Positions 24,848-33,135 of a stretch of DNA of 64,000 nucleotides are shown piece by piece. Under the pieces are notes generated by a model. The model saw only the letters and a program-made list of their open reading frames with translations. It searched no databases and was not told the DNA's origin. The number at the start of each line of letters is the position of its first letter. The stretch's first letter is position 1. The DNA is from Dehalococcoidia bacterium (GTDB lineage: Bacteria; Chloroflexota; Dehalococcoidia; CAUJGQ01): positions 17,604-81,603 of the forward strand of contig DATGEL010000041.1 of assembly GCA_035310145.1 (NCBI GenBank). Direction: 5' to 3'. Both the position numbers and the translations under genes were made by a program.

Positions 24848-25935
24848 AGGTCCGCCCGCTGCCGCCCCGCTTCGCCGCCGATGGTTTGCTCGGCTGGCTG
24901 CTGATCGCGATCGGGCTGGCCGCTGGCTGCAGCGGCCACACCGCCAATCGGCCGGCGGCCACGGCTGGCGGGCCGCTGCTCGTGGCGGTGGCCGAGGCGA
25001 ATGACGTCTCGCAGATCCGGCTCTTCGACCCGCGCAGCGGCCAGGCCGTGCGCACGGTGGCCAGCGTGCAGCACCGTCCCGGCTGGGGACTGACCGCGAG
25101 CGTCGGTCCCAGCGGCGAACAGCTTGCCTATGTGGTACTGCCGGTGGGCGCCGTCGATCCGGACACGCAGGGCGAGTTGTGGCTGCTGCCGCTCGCCGGG
25201 CGCAGCGCACGACGCCTTGCAACCGGTGTCGACCTGCGCAGCGATCTTACCTGGTCGCCCGACGGGAGCTGGGTGAGCTATGCGAAGGTAAATGCGCCGA
25301 GCATTGATCTGCGCCGGGTCAACGTCAGTGGCGCGGGCGACCAATCGTTGGCCGTGTCGGGCGCGGCCGACCGCTGGTATCAGTTCGGCTACGCCGCGGA
25401 TGATCGCTCGCTGGAGCTGGCGCACGTGACGAACTCGGGCACCACCTTTGCGCGGGCGACGCCTGGCGCCTCGCCGGCGACCGAGGCGCCGATTACGCCC
25501 GGATCATCGCGCGATTTCACGCTTGCGCCGGACGGCCGTGCGGCGCTGCTGGCGCTCGTCACGGAGAACGGCAAACCGGTCTACCGCGCCCTGGTGCGCC
25601 GGCTAGACGGCTCGTTCGCTCGCCTGACGGCCGGCGGCGAGGAAGACACGGGCATCGCCTGGAATCCGCGCAGCGGCGAGGCCACGGTTGGCGTGGTGCC
25701 GGAAGCCGCGGGACAGCCGGTGCCGGCGACGGCTGGCGCACAGACGCTGGTGCCCGCAAGCGGCTTCGACGTGCCGGTCGCCTGGTCGCGGGACGGCGCG
25801 CTGCTGGCCGTGCGACACTTCAGCGGCGCCTCGACCGACACTCCCGGAGAGGAGACGGTGCTAGTGGTGCGCGGCACGCAGCGCCTGCCGCTGCAAAGCG
25901 CCGTGCCGCTGACGATCGCCGGTTGGACCCCGTAA
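24844..25935 (+). CDS. Beta-propeller (TolB/WD40-like) lipoprotein
   Basis: A 363-residue protein with a lipobox ending LAAGC at C29, so it is probably a lipid-anchored exported protein. The rest repeats a pattern of LFDPRSGQAVRT, LTWSPDGSWVSYAKV, FTLAPDGRAALLAL, IAWNPRSGEATVGV and VAWSRDGALLAVRHF, the SPDG-type blades of TolB/PD40 propellers. About six blades can be counted. Nothing points to an enzymatic site. GTG at 24844 overlaps the DedA stop, so the two products may act together in the envelope. Confidence 0.82.
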   Translation: MKVRPLPPRFAADGLLGWLLIAIGLAAGCSGHTANRPAATAGGPLLVAVAEANDVSQIRLFDPRSGQAVRTVASVQHRPGWGLTASVGPSGEQLAYVVLPVGAVDPDTQGELWLLPLAGRSARRLATGVDLRSDLTWSPDGSWVSYAKVNAPSIDLRRVNVSGAGDQSLAVSGAADRWYQFGYAADDRSLELAHVTNSGTTFARATPGASPATEAPITPGSSRDFTLAPDGRAALLALVTENGKPVYRALVRRLDGSFARLTAGGEEDTGIAWNPRSGEATVGVVPEAAGQPVPATAGAQTLVPASGFDVPVAWSRDGALLAVRHFSGASTDTPGEETVLVVRGTQRLPLQSAVPLTIAGWTP

Positions 25936-26056
25936 TCGGCATCGCCTGGACAGCAGAGCAACGACAGAAACGAATGATAGGATAAACGCGTTCTGAAAGT
26001 GTGGTTCGATCATCGGGCGATGACCCGCCATCTCTCCGGAGGCGACCCGCGCACAA

Positions 26057-27571
26057 ATGACTGGCCGGCCGAAGCTCTCACTCCGCCATGCATGCGGGCG
26101 CATCGGCCTGTTCGTCGCGGCCTGCGTACTTGCAGCGTCGATGGTACCGTCCCCCCGAGCGCGGGCGCAGAGCGCTCAGGTGGTGCTGGTGCCGGGCTGG
26201 AACAACTTCGCCTACGTCGGCCCGGCCCAACCCGTGCTCGCGGCGCTCGCCTCGATCGACGGTAACTATGACGCGATCTGGACCTTCGACGCACTCAGCC
26301 AATCCTGGAAGTCGTTCAACCCGCAGTCGCCGGACACCAGCGACTTTGCGGACTTCGCCCAGGGCACGGCCTACTGGATACACATGACCGCCGGCGCCAC
26401 CCTGACCATCGGCCTCGCGGGTGTCGTGCCCAACCAGCAACGCCGCCTGCTGAATGGTTGGAACAACGTCGCCCAGACCGGTCCCACGGCCCCGGTGGCG
26501 GATGCGCTGGCGCCCTACGACGCGAGCTACTCCGTGATCTGGCACTGGAACGCGGCCCTGCAGAAGTGGGAGCTGTTTGATCCGGCCGCGCCCGCCGCCA
26601 GCGACTTCTCCCAGCTCACCCAGGGCCAGGCCTATTTCGTGTCCGTGACTTCGGCCTCGCCGAACCCGGCGGCGCCCACGGCGCAGAGCTGCTACGGCTT
26701 CCAGTCCTACCAGCCTCAGTCGGCCGAGGTCGCCGATGCGCTGAACCGCGCGGCACAAAACGCGTTGGCCGACGATCCCTCGTTCCGCTTGCCCGACCTG
26801 CACACGGCGCTTGACGGCGGCCCCGCGACGGTGCCGGCCTCGATCCCGCCCAGCGTGCTGCGCTCGATCGCCTGGATCGAGTCGGGCTGGCGGCAGGCAA
26901 CGTTTTCGGTGCCGCGCGGCTCGCACGGCAGCACAATCACCTCACGCACCTGCGCCTACGGCCTGATGCAGGTGCTGTCCGGCATGCAGGTCTCGGGTCA
27001 GCCAACGCCGCGTCAGACACAGATCGGCACCGACTACCTGCACAACATCGACGCCGGCGCCCAGATCCTGGTCGGCAAGTGGAATATGGCGCCGGCGCAA
27101 CTGCCGATTTACGGCCGGCGCGATCCGCGCATCATCGAGGACTGGTACTTCGCACTATGGGCGTATCACTGCTTCGGCGATGTCTGCGCGAAGTACAACG
27201 TGCACAACAACCCCGACGATCCGGCGCTGAAGTGGCCTCGGCCGGCGTACGGCTCGCCCGACCAGCAGAACTCGCGCGGCGCCTTCACCGCCTCCGACTA
27301 CCCATACCAGGAGATTATTTTCGGTCAGATCGCCTATCCGCCCAACAGCGGCGGCACGCCCATGTGGCAGGCGATCCCGGTGCAGTTGCCGCCCCACGGC
27401 ACGATCGGCTTCCCCGTGCCAAAGACGACGATCGAGGCCTCGGCCCACCTGGACAGCGGCCAGGCGCTGGCCGTGCCGACGCCAGCGCCTTCCCCAGCCC
27501 CGCCTGCTGTCTCGCCCACGCCAGCGCCGCGCCAGTTCGACGGTGAATACTTTCCGCCGATCGGCCAGTGA
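26057..27571 (+). CDS. Secreted protein with tandem repeats and transglycosylase SLT-like domain
   Basis: A 504-residue exported protein. A signal peptide covers about residues 1-38. Two tandem repeats of about 75 residues follow (43-118 and 130-200), each starting with a GWNN(F/V)A motif and containing W-x-F/W-x-A-L-Q/S-x-W and a YW/YF strand. Residues about 262-420 look like a lysozyme-like SLT domain: VLRSIAWIESGWRQ with candidate catalytic E275, and YGLMQVLSGM. The C-terminus is Pro-rich. The likely role is peptidoglycan cleavage or cell-wall remodelling with repeat-mediated binding. It is convergent with the next gene, 31 nt away. Confidence 0.78.
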   Translation: MTGRPKLSLRHACGRIGLFVAACVLAASMVPSPRARAQSAQVVLVPGWNNFAYVGPAQPVLAALASIDGNYDAIWTFDALSQSWKSFNPQSPDTSDFADFAQGTAYWIHMTAGATLTIGLAGVVPNQQRRLLNGWNNVAQTGPTAPVADALAPYDASYSVIWHWNAALQKWELFDPAAPAASDFSQLTQGQAYFVSVTSASPNPAAPTAQSCYGFQSYQPQSAEVADALNRAAQNALADDPSFRLPDLHTALDGGPATVPASIPPSVLRSIAWIESGWRQATFSVPRGSHGSTITSRTCAYGLMQVLSGMQVSGQPTPRQTQIGTDYLHNIDAGAQILVGKWNMAPAQLPIYGRRDPRIIEDWYFALWAYHCFGDVCAKYNVHNNPDDPALKWPRPAYGSPDQQNSRGAFTASDYPYQEIIFGQIAYPPNSGGTPMWQAIPVQLPPHGTIGFPVPKTTIEASAHLDSGQALAVPTPAPSPAPPAVSPTPAPRQFDGEYFPPIGQ

Positions 27572-27602
27572 GGCGCGGAGCGCCCGCGAACGCCGCACCT
27601 CG

Positions 27603-28166
27603 TTACGGGCAGAGCACGAGCGCCGGCGTGCCGAGCGGCGCGATCGCTACGGGCACCGTGCCGGAAAAGCCCGGTGGACAGACCTGCGGCGCCACGCTGG
27701 AGGGCAGCACCGTCGCGCCCAGCGGCTGGCTGAGCGCGCCGAGAAACGAGCCGTTCGGCCCCGTTACGGCGTCGAACGCATCGGTCGGGTCGAGCACATT
27801 TTGCAGCAGCACAGCATCCACGCCGCCGATCTTCGGCAGCATCGCCAGGCCGTTGATCGTGCCGGAAGCATCGGAATAGACATAGCCCTGCTGGCCGAAG
27901 TTGTAGCAGGCGGTGCTCCCCAGGGCCGTGTTGCTCTGGCAGGCCGAGACTTCGTACGCGGCGTTCGGCCTTCCGTAGATCAGGTAGACGCTGGCGGTGG
28001 CGTCGACGAAACCCAGAGAGACGGTGCCGGTGCCCGTGGACCCGCCAAGCGGTGTGAGCGGCGCCGAGATGCCGGACTGGGCGCGCCCCACGCCGCCTGC
28101 CGCCAACGTGCCGAGCAGCGCCGCCGCCAGCGCGAACGTCACGATGCCCCGCAGTCTGCCTTGCAT
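27603..28166 (-). CDS. Secreted hypothetical protein
   Basis: A 187-residue protein with a signal peptide (about residues 1-30, ending GGVGRAQ), then a beta-rich domain containing VSLGFVDATASVYLIYGRPN and several cysteines that could pair outside the cell. I do not recognise the family. The ATG at 28166 has GAGG about 9 nt upstream; a GTG six bases earlier is equally possible. It is convergent with the transglycosylase-like gene; co-function is unproven. Confidence 0.7.
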   Translation of the reverse strand: MQGRLRGIVTFALAAALLGTLAAGGVGRAQSGISAPLTPLGGSTGTGTVSLGFVDATASVYLIYGRPNAAYEVSACQSNTALGSTACYNFGQQGYVYSDASGTINGLAMLPKIGGVDAVLLQNVLDPTDAFDAVTGPNGSFLGALSQPLGATVLPSSVAPQVCPPGFSGTVPVAIAPLGTPALVLCP

Positions 28167-28357
28167 CCGCACGGTCCTCACCTCCCGGTCACGCTTTGCC
28201 CCGGCGCAATTGCTCGCCGTCGAACGGTTCAACGCGACCAAACGTACCACGAATCGCGGTGCGATGCGGTTGCGCGTTGGCACCAGGCAGCAGAATTCTC
28301 CCACGCCGCCCCTGCCGGGCGTCGGCCGGACTCGCTTGAAGGCGCTCGGGCCGATCG

Positions 28358-29299
28358 CTACGGCTTCGGCGTCTGCGGCGGCCACTGGTTGCGCACGCCG
28401 GCGCCCACCGTCTGTTTGAAGTGGGTCATCAGCTCGTCCAGTGTCCAGAAGCCGTTGGGATTGATGATCGTGCGGATCGGCTCGGGCTCGCTGAGCAAGC
28501 TGATCAGGTCTCCGCCCACCACAAAATTACGCCCGTTGACGTAGGCTGCTTCATCCGTGGCCAGATAGGCCACCAGCGGCGCCACGTGCTCGGGGAGCAT
28601 CGCCGCGATGCTGCCGGGCCCGCCGCCGTCGGGCACGCCGGCCGAGACTCCGGTTTGCTGCGAACGGGCGGCGGCCGCGCGCATCTCGTCGGAGATCGTC
28701 AGACGGCTGGCGGCGCGCGGCCGGATCGCGTTGGCCGTGACGCCGTAGCGGCCGAGGTCGCGCGCCAGCGTACGCGTGAGGCCGACAATGCCCTCTTTAG
28801 CCGCACTGTAGTTGGCCTGACCCATGTTGCCCAGGCCCGATTCCGAGGAGGTGCTGATGATGCGGCCGGAGCGCTGCTGGCGGAAGATGATGCTTGCGGC
28901 CCGGGTCACGGTGAAGTGCCCCTTGAGATGCACCGCGATCACCGCGTCCCACTCTTCCTCGGACATGTTGAAGATCATACGGTCGCGCAGGATGCCGGCG
29001 TTGTTGACGAGGATATCCAGCCGGCCGAAGCCGTCGAGCGCGGCCTTGACCATGTTCTCGCCGGCCCGCATCTCGGCGACGTTGTCGTAATTAGCCACAG
29101 CGCGGCCGCCGGCGGCCTTGATCTCGGCGACCACCTCGTCTGCCGGCGACGGTGAGGCGCCCTCGCCGTGGCTGCTGCCGCCCATGTCGTTTACCACGAC
29201 GGCAGCGCCCTCCGCCGCCAGGAGCAAGGCCTCGGCGCGGCCGATGCCGCGCCCGCCGCCCGTGACGATGGCAACCTTGCCCGCAAGCCTGTTCGCCAT
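28358..29299 (-). CDS. SDR family oxidoreductase (peroxisomal MFE-2-like)
   Basis: A 313-residue short-chain dehydrogenase. The cofactor motif is GGGRGIGRAEALLLAAEG, followed by VVNDMGGSSHGEG, NNAGILRDRMIFNMSEEEW, a serine in STSSESG and the catalytic YSAAK. The loop VNDMG and the LRDRMIFNM segment resemble 3-hydroxyacyl-CoA dehydrogenase domains of multifunctional enzyme type 2. The C-terminal 60 residues extend beyond the core fold. The ATG at 29299 has GAGAGG about 8 nt upstream. It plausibly serves the same beta-oxidation-like metabolism as the acyl-CoA dehydrogenases. Confidence 0.9.
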   Translation of the reverse strand: MANRLAGKVAIVTGGGRGIGRAEALLLAAEGAAVVVNDMGGSSHGEGASPSPADEVVAEIKAAGGRAVANYDNVAEMRAGENMVKAALDGFGRLDILVNNAGILRDRMIFNMSEEEWDAVIAVHLKGHFTVTRAASIIFRQQRSGRIISTSSESGLGNMGQANYSAAKEGIVGLTRTLARDLGRYGVTANAIRPRAASRLTISDEMRAAAARSQQTGVSAGVPDGGGPGSIAAMLPEHVAPLVAYLATDEAAYVNGRNFVVGGDLISLLSEPEPIRTIINPNGFWTLDELMTHFKQTVGAGVRNQWPPQTPKP

Positions 29300-29465
29300 G
29301 AATATCGCCTCTCCCACCTGGACTGTTCGCGAAGGCGGCACCGGCGCATGCGGCCGCCGGAAGTGATGGCCTTAGCTGCCGAGCCGGCTGCGCCGATCGC
29401 GCACGGCGCAGCGTAGCACGGAGGAGGCGAAGGCTCCACGTGCGGGCCGTCGCGGAAGTGGCCTG

Positions 29466-29474
29466 TGCTATACT
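29466..29474 (+). promoter_or_regulatory. Extended -10 promoter for the serine tRNAs
   Basis: TGC followed by TATACT forms an extended -10 element 20 bases before the first serine tRNA. No convincing -35 box is present, which is acceptable for extended -10 promoters. Confidence 0.55.
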
Positions 29475-29493
29475 CGGCCTTGCCGGCCAGTTC

Positions 29494-29577
29494 GGAGAGG
29501 TGTCCGAGTGGTTGATGGTGCCGCTCTCGAAAAGCGGTAGGTGATGAGCCTCGTGGGTTCGAATCCCACCCTCTCCG
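29494..29577 (+). tRNA. tRNA-Ser (CGA)
   Basis: An 84-base class II tRNA. The acceptor GGAGAGG pairs with CCTCTCC. The anticodon stem CCGCT/AGCGG encloses loop CTCGAAA, giving anticodon CGA (codon UCG). A long variable arm and the T-loop TTCGAAT are present. The CCA end is not encoded. Confidence 0.96.
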
Positions 29578-29641
29578 CCGGTGGCCGGCGGCACGGCGAT
29601 GCAGGGGCCGTCCAGCGGACCGGCAGATATGGCGCAGGGTG

Positions 29642-29669
29642 AAGCGGGAAGCCGGCCGGCTTCCCGCTT
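29642..29669 (+). terminator. 28-bp perfect palindrome after the first tRNA-Ser
   Basis: A perfectly self-complementary 28-bp sequence (14-base arms, AAGCGGGAAGCCGG and complement) followed by TTT-poor DNA, located between the two serine tRNAs. It could stop or pause transcription or serve as a processing site. Its core resembles the palindrome at 17275. Confidence 0.65.
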
Positions 29670-29708
29670 TGGCAGTCCGGGCGTGGCCGCGCACGGCGGC
29701 GCGTCCCT

Positions 29709-29792
29709 GGAGAGGTGCTGGAGTGGCCGATCAGGCACGACTGGAAATCGTGTAGGCGATGAGCCTCGTGGGTTCGAATCCCACCCTCTCCG
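29709..29792 (+). tRNA. tRNA-Ser (GGA)
   Basis: An 84-base class II tRNA. Acceptor GGAGAGG/CCTCTCC; anticodon stem CACGA/TCGTG encloses CTGGAAA, giving anticodon GGA (codons UCC/UCU). The last 37 bases, through the T arm and acceptor, are identical to those of the tRNA-Ser (CGA) 215 bases upstream, which points to a tandem duplication or concerted evolution. No encoded CCA. Confidence 0.96.
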
Positions 29793-29841
29793 CCCGAGCA
29801 ATTGCGGCGTATTCCGGCTTGCCAGTGAAATAGGCTGTTGC

Positions 29842-29880
29842 AGGCGCGAGGTCAGGCATTCGTAGCCTGACCTCGCGCCT
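29842..29880 (+). terminator. 16-bp hairpin after the second tRNA-Ser
   Basis: Perfect 16-bp arms (29842-29857 and 29865-29880) enclose a 7-base loop. The hairpin sits 50 bases after the second serine tRNA and 22 bases before the stop of the converging gene, so it may terminate transcription from both sides. Confidence 0.75.
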
Positions 29881-29901
29881 GCTCTCGTGCGTGCTGTCGT
29901 C

Positions 29902-30483
29902 CTACGCGTCGTCCTGATCGCCGGCGGCGCGCGGCGGCAGCAGGCCGCGGTGCTGCGCATGCAGTCGGGCATCGTGCCGGACGCGCCGCTCGTATTCCGC
30001 GCGAATCTCCGTCTCGCGCTCCCGCGCCGCCAGCTTGCCCTCGCGTACCGCATCGCGCCAACGTTCGCGCAGCACCGCCAGCGGCGAATGGGCGCCGTTG
30101 CGGCCGGGCTCGGGCGCTCGCTGCACCGGCGGCGGCAACGGCGGCGACACGGCTGAGCCGTCGGGCCGGTGGTCCGGCCGCTTGACGGGCTTCAATCGCG
30201 CAAGCGTGTTCTGCTTCAGCCTCCGGACCGACGTCGTGAGCTGCGCCGGCGACCATTTCGCCGCGGCGTCGGCTGCCGCCGTGGCCGGCGCGTGGCGCCC
30301 GCGGGCGCGTGCGACCGTGTCGCGTAGGAACGTGCGGGCGCTCTCAGCATCGGCCTTCGCGCGGCGACGGGCGCGGCGCAGTCGCGCGCCGGAGAGGCCC
30401 AGCGGGCCAAGTTCGATCCCGCCGTCGCGCCGCTGCGGCAAGGCGGCGACGGCCCAGGAGCGAGCCCGCGGCTCGTCGCTCAC
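29902..30483 (-). CDS. Hypothetical basic protein
   Basis: A 193-residue, strongly basic protein starting MSDEPRARSWAVAALPQRRD. It is rich in Arg and Ala with predicted helices (LRRARRRAKADAESARTFLR and RERETEIRAEYERRVRHDAR) and a Pro-rich central linker. There is no signal peptide or membrane segment, and I do not recognise it. GTG at 30483 overlaps the TGA of the upstream membrane-protein gene, so the two are translationally coupled, which is the main support for this reading frame. Confidence 0.6.
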   Translation of the reverse strand: MSDEPRARSWAVAALPQRRDGGIELGPLGLSGARLRRARRRAKADAESARTFLRDTVARARGRHAPATAAADAAAKWSPAQLTTSVRRLKQNTLARLKPVKRPDHRPDGSAVSPPLPPPVQRAPEPGRNGAHSPLAVLRERWRDAVREGKLAARERETEIRAEYERRVRHDARLHAQHRGLLPPRAAGDQDDA

Positions 30484-30812
30484 GACGATTTCCTGCCGCG
30501 GCCGCGCAGCTTGCCACTGACGCCGGTGAAGACGCCGACGCCGCGCCGCACACCGGCGGCGATGCTGATCACCCGAATCACGGGCGAGACGACGGTATCG
30601 CCAAGAAACTGCGTTGTGCCGGTGACGTTGACGACCGATTGCTGCGTGGTGTCGATCATTGGGCGCACGCTGGTGTTGACCAGCTCGTTCACCGTGGAGA
30701 CGAGCCGTTTGATCGAGAGGCCGATGAACAGCGCGATGCCCAGCACCACCAGCAGGGTGAGAATGCTGAGGACGCCCCAGATGATGATGACGATGTCGCG
30801 TGCCGTGTCCAT
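30480..30812 (-). CDS. Small single-pass membrane protein (DUF948/YtxH-like)
   Basis: A 110-residue protein with one N-terminal membrane helix (about residues 7-33, IIIWGVLSILTLLVVLGIAL) followed by an amphipathic region (TVNELVNTSVRPMIDTTQQS) and a basic, glycine-rich tail. This layout is like DUF948 or YtxH-type proteins, but I cannot assign the family firmly. The ATG at 30812 has GGGAG about 6 nt upstream. It is coupled to the downstream basic protein. Confidence 0.72.
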   Translation of the reverse strand: MDTARDIVIIIWGVLSILTLLVVLGIALFIGLSIKRLVSTVNELVNTSVRPMIDTTQQSVVNVTGTTQFLGDTVVSPVIRVISIAAGVRRGVGVFTGVSGKLRGRGRKSS

Positions 30813-30922
30813 GCACCACTCCCGGCCGCGGTTCGGCGGAATTGTATCATGCGTCATCCAGGGCTCAATCCACGCATTGGAGTAGGAGCAAGAGATTGCA
30901 GCCGCCGCGGGCGGCGGCGCCG

Positions 30923-31546
30923 CTACGCGGGCGGCGTGCGCGCGAGACGGATCAGCCGCCAGAGCACCGTCGCGTGTGAGAGCACGGCCACCAGCGCCAG
31001 CGCCGGCCACACCTGACCAAGGACGCAGCCCAGCGCCGCCAGCAGCAGCCGCACGTCGCGTGAGCCGAGGCCCAGCAACTCGCCCGCCGTCTTCAGCCCG
31101 GCGCTGGCCTCGATGCGGGCGCGGGAGTAGCTGACGGCGAAGGCGCCGGTGAGCGCCACGAGGCCGAGCAGCAGCGCCGCGGGGAATCCCTCGTGCCGGT
31201 ACGCCCACCAGGCCATGCCGCCGAAGATCGCCGCATCGGCGTAGCGGTCGAGCACCGCGTCGAGCACCGCGCCGAAGCGACTGCTGCGCCCGCTGAGCCG
31301 CGCGAGATCGCCGTCCACGCCATCGACCACAGACGAGATGTGGATGGCAATTCCGCCCCAGACGTTGTGCCCTGCCGCCAGCAGCAACCCGGCCACGCCG
31401 GCGATCAGTGCGCTCAAGAGCGTGATCTGGTTGGGCGTGACGGAGGTATGCGCCAGCAGCCGCGCCGTGGGACGCGACAGCGGCCGGTTGAGCCAGCGCG
31501 AGACAAGCCCGTCGAGCGATGCGGGTTTGGCAGGAGCGGCCATCAT
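30923..31546 (-). CDS. CDP-alcohol phosphatidyltransferase family protein
   Basis: A 207-residue membrane enzyme that transfers a phosphatidyl group from a CDP-lipid to an alcohol. The family motif D-G-x2-A-R-x8-G-x3-D-x3-D is seen in DGDLARLSGRSSRFGAVLD followed by AVLDRYAD. Five to six membrane helices are expected. The head-group alcohol (inositol phosphate, glycerol phosphate or other) cannot be told. The first ATG of an ATGATG pair at 31546 is used. It follows mnmA by 19 nt on the same strand, so the two probably share a transcript. Confidence 0.9.
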   Translation of the reverse strand: MMAAPAKPASLDGLVSRWLNRPLSRPTARLLAHTSVTPNQITLLSALIAGVAGLLLAAGHNVWGGIAIHISSVVDGVDGDLARLSGRSSRFGAVLDAVLDRYADAAIFGGMAWWAYRHEGFPAALLLGLVALTGAFAVSYSRARIEASAGLKTAGELLGLGSRDVRLLLAALGCVLGQVWPALALVAVLSHATVLWRLIRLARTPPA

Positions 31547-31565
31547 CGCGATCGTAGCTCCGTGG

Positions 31566-32645
31566 TCAAGCGAGGGGCGGCGCCGCGCAGATCGTGCCGC
31601 CGCCCAGGACTTCGTCGCCACGGTAGAACACGGCCGACTGGCCCGGCGTGACGGCCCGCTGCGGCTCGGCGAAGCTGACCTCGGCGCGGTCGCCGTCAAT
31701 GCGGAGGCGCGCCGGCAGTGGACGGCTGCGGTAGCGGATCTTCACATCCACGCACTCGTCCGGATCGGGCGGCGCACCCTGCGTCCAGCGCAAATCGGTA
31801 GCGTGCAGCGTGCGCGACAGCAGCGCCTCCTGCGGTCCGATCACTACCACGTTGTCGGCCGGTCGGATCTCGGTGACGAAGCGGCGGTCGCCGAAAGCGC
31901 CGAGTCCCTTACGCTGGCCCACGGTGAAGTTGGCGATCCCCCGGTGTTCGCCTACCACGACGCCGTGCTCGTCGAGGATCGCCCCGGCCCGCTGCGGCAC
32001 CCGCGCCGAGACGAAGGCGCGGTAGTCGTTGCCGGGGATGAAGCAGATCTCCACGCTGTCGGGCTTCTGCGCCACGCCCAGGCCGAGTTCGGCGGCAATG
32101 GCGCGGACCTGCGGCTTGTTCAGCTCACCCAGCGGAAACAGCACGCGCCGCAGCTCCTGCTGCCCCAGGGTGTAGAGCACGTAGGACTGGTCCTTGTCGG
32201 GATCGGCCGCGCGCAGCAGGTGAAAGCGGCCACCGTGCTCGCTGCGCCTGGCGTAGTGGCCGGTGGCGAGAAAGTCGGCATCGAGGGCGACCGCGCGTTC
32301 CAGCAACGCCTTGAACTTGATGTGCTCGTTGCAGGCGAGGCAAGGATTGGGTGTGCGCCCGCGCGCGTACTCGCCCACGAAGTAGTCGACGACGCGGTCG
32401 TTGAACTGCCGCTCCAGATTCAGCGTGTAGTGCCGGATGCCGAGCTTCTGCGCGACCCGGCGGGCATCGTCCACGTCCTCGATCGAGCAGCACTGCTTGC
32501 GGCCGCTGAAGCCCTCCGGATCGGGCTGCGTCCAGAGGCGCATCGTCACGCCGACCACGTCGTACCCCTGCTGCTGCAGCAAGGCGGCCGCGACCGAGGA
32601 ATCGACCCCGCCGCTCATGCCGACGATCACCCGCGGACCCGGCAC
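31566..32645 (-). CDS. mnmA: tRNA-specific 2-thiouridylase MnmA
   Basis: A 359-residue enzyme that thiolates U34 of tRNA-Lys, -Glu and -Gln. The PP-loop ATP motif is GMSGGVDSSVAA. The catalytic cysteines lie in NPCLACNEHIKF and in VEICFIPGNDYRAF, both canonical. The C-terminal beta domain ends with SVAFYRG-like sequence (SAVFYRGDEVLGGG). GTG at 32645 matches the family N-terminus. On the minus strand TATACT at 32702-32707 is a candidate -10 element. It is divergent from rsfS. Confidence 0.96.
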   Translation of the reverse strand: MPGPRVIVGMSGGVDSSVAAALLQQQGYDVVGVTMRLWTQPDPEGFSGRKQCCSIEDVDDARRVAQKLGIRHYTLNLERQFNDRVVDYFVGEYARGRTPNPCLACNEHIKFKALLERAVALDADFLATGHYARRSEHGGRFHLLRAADPDKDQSYVLYTLGQQELRRVLFPLGELNKPQVRAIAAELGLGVAQKPDSVEICFIPGNDYRAFVSARVPQRAGAILDEHGVVVGEHRGIANFTVGQRKGLGAFGDRRFVTEIRPADNVVVIGPQEALLSRTLHATDLRWTQGAPPDPDECVDVKIRYRSRPLPARLRIDGDRAEVSFAEPQRAVTPGQSAVFYRGDEVLGGGTICAAPPLA

Positions 32646-32766
32646 AAAACCCCCCTGCCCGGCGCTGCCGCCGCGGCGCGCCGGAAGATGCTACACTTCG
32701 TAGTATACGTTTTGGCGGTGGTTTGACCGCCCGACGAACAGCCGCGAACGCTGCAGGAGGAGCAGT

Positions 32767-33111
32767 CTGGACTCAGCCGAGATCGCCCAGAACCTCGTCG
32801 ATATCCTCTCGGATCGCCAGGCCGAGGATATCGTCCAGCTCGACATCAGCAAGGTCTCCACGTTCGCGGACTACTTTGTTATCGCCACGGCTAACAACGT
32901 CCGCCAGCTCAATGCGCTGATCGACACGCTCGAACGCGAGATGAAACCGCGGGGCGTCGATCTCGGCCCGCGGGAGGGCGAGCCGGACTCGGGATGGGTG
33001 CTGCTCGACTTCGGGCCGGTGATTGTGCACCTCTTCTCGCCCGAACAACGCGCCTTCTACAACCTCGAAGGGCTGTGGAGCCGTTCGGCGCCATTGGTGC
33101 GCTTCGGCTGA
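32767..33111 (+). CDS. rsfS: Ribosome silencing factor RsfS (YbeB/Iojap), apparent CTG start
   Basis: A 114-residue protein that binds ribosomal protein L14 (uL14) and blocks subunit joining in starvation. Family motifs are LSDRQAEDIVQLDISKVSTF, ADYFVIATANNVRQ, and GWVLLDFGPVIVHLF with FYNLEGLW. A stop codon lies in frame at 32701, and no ATG, GTG or TTG occurs between it and the conserved start of the family. The only sensible start is the CTG at 32767, which has AGGAGG 6 nt upstream and makes the N-terminus fit homologues exactly. Gene callers limited to ATG/GTG/TTG will miss or truncate it. Confidence 0.93.
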   Translation: MDSAEIAQNLVDILSDRQAEDIVQLDISKVSTFADYFVIATANNVRQLNALIDTLEREMKPRGVDLGPREGEPDSGWVLLDFGPVIVHLFSPEQRAFYNLEGLWSRSAPLVRFG

Positions 33112-33135
33112 TCGCCAGCAGCGATCGCCGCCCCG

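Noticed and set aside
32723..32920. A 65-codon frame over the start of rsfS
   Set aside because: It is out of frame with the conserved RsfS sequence, Ser/Arg-rich, and without homology.
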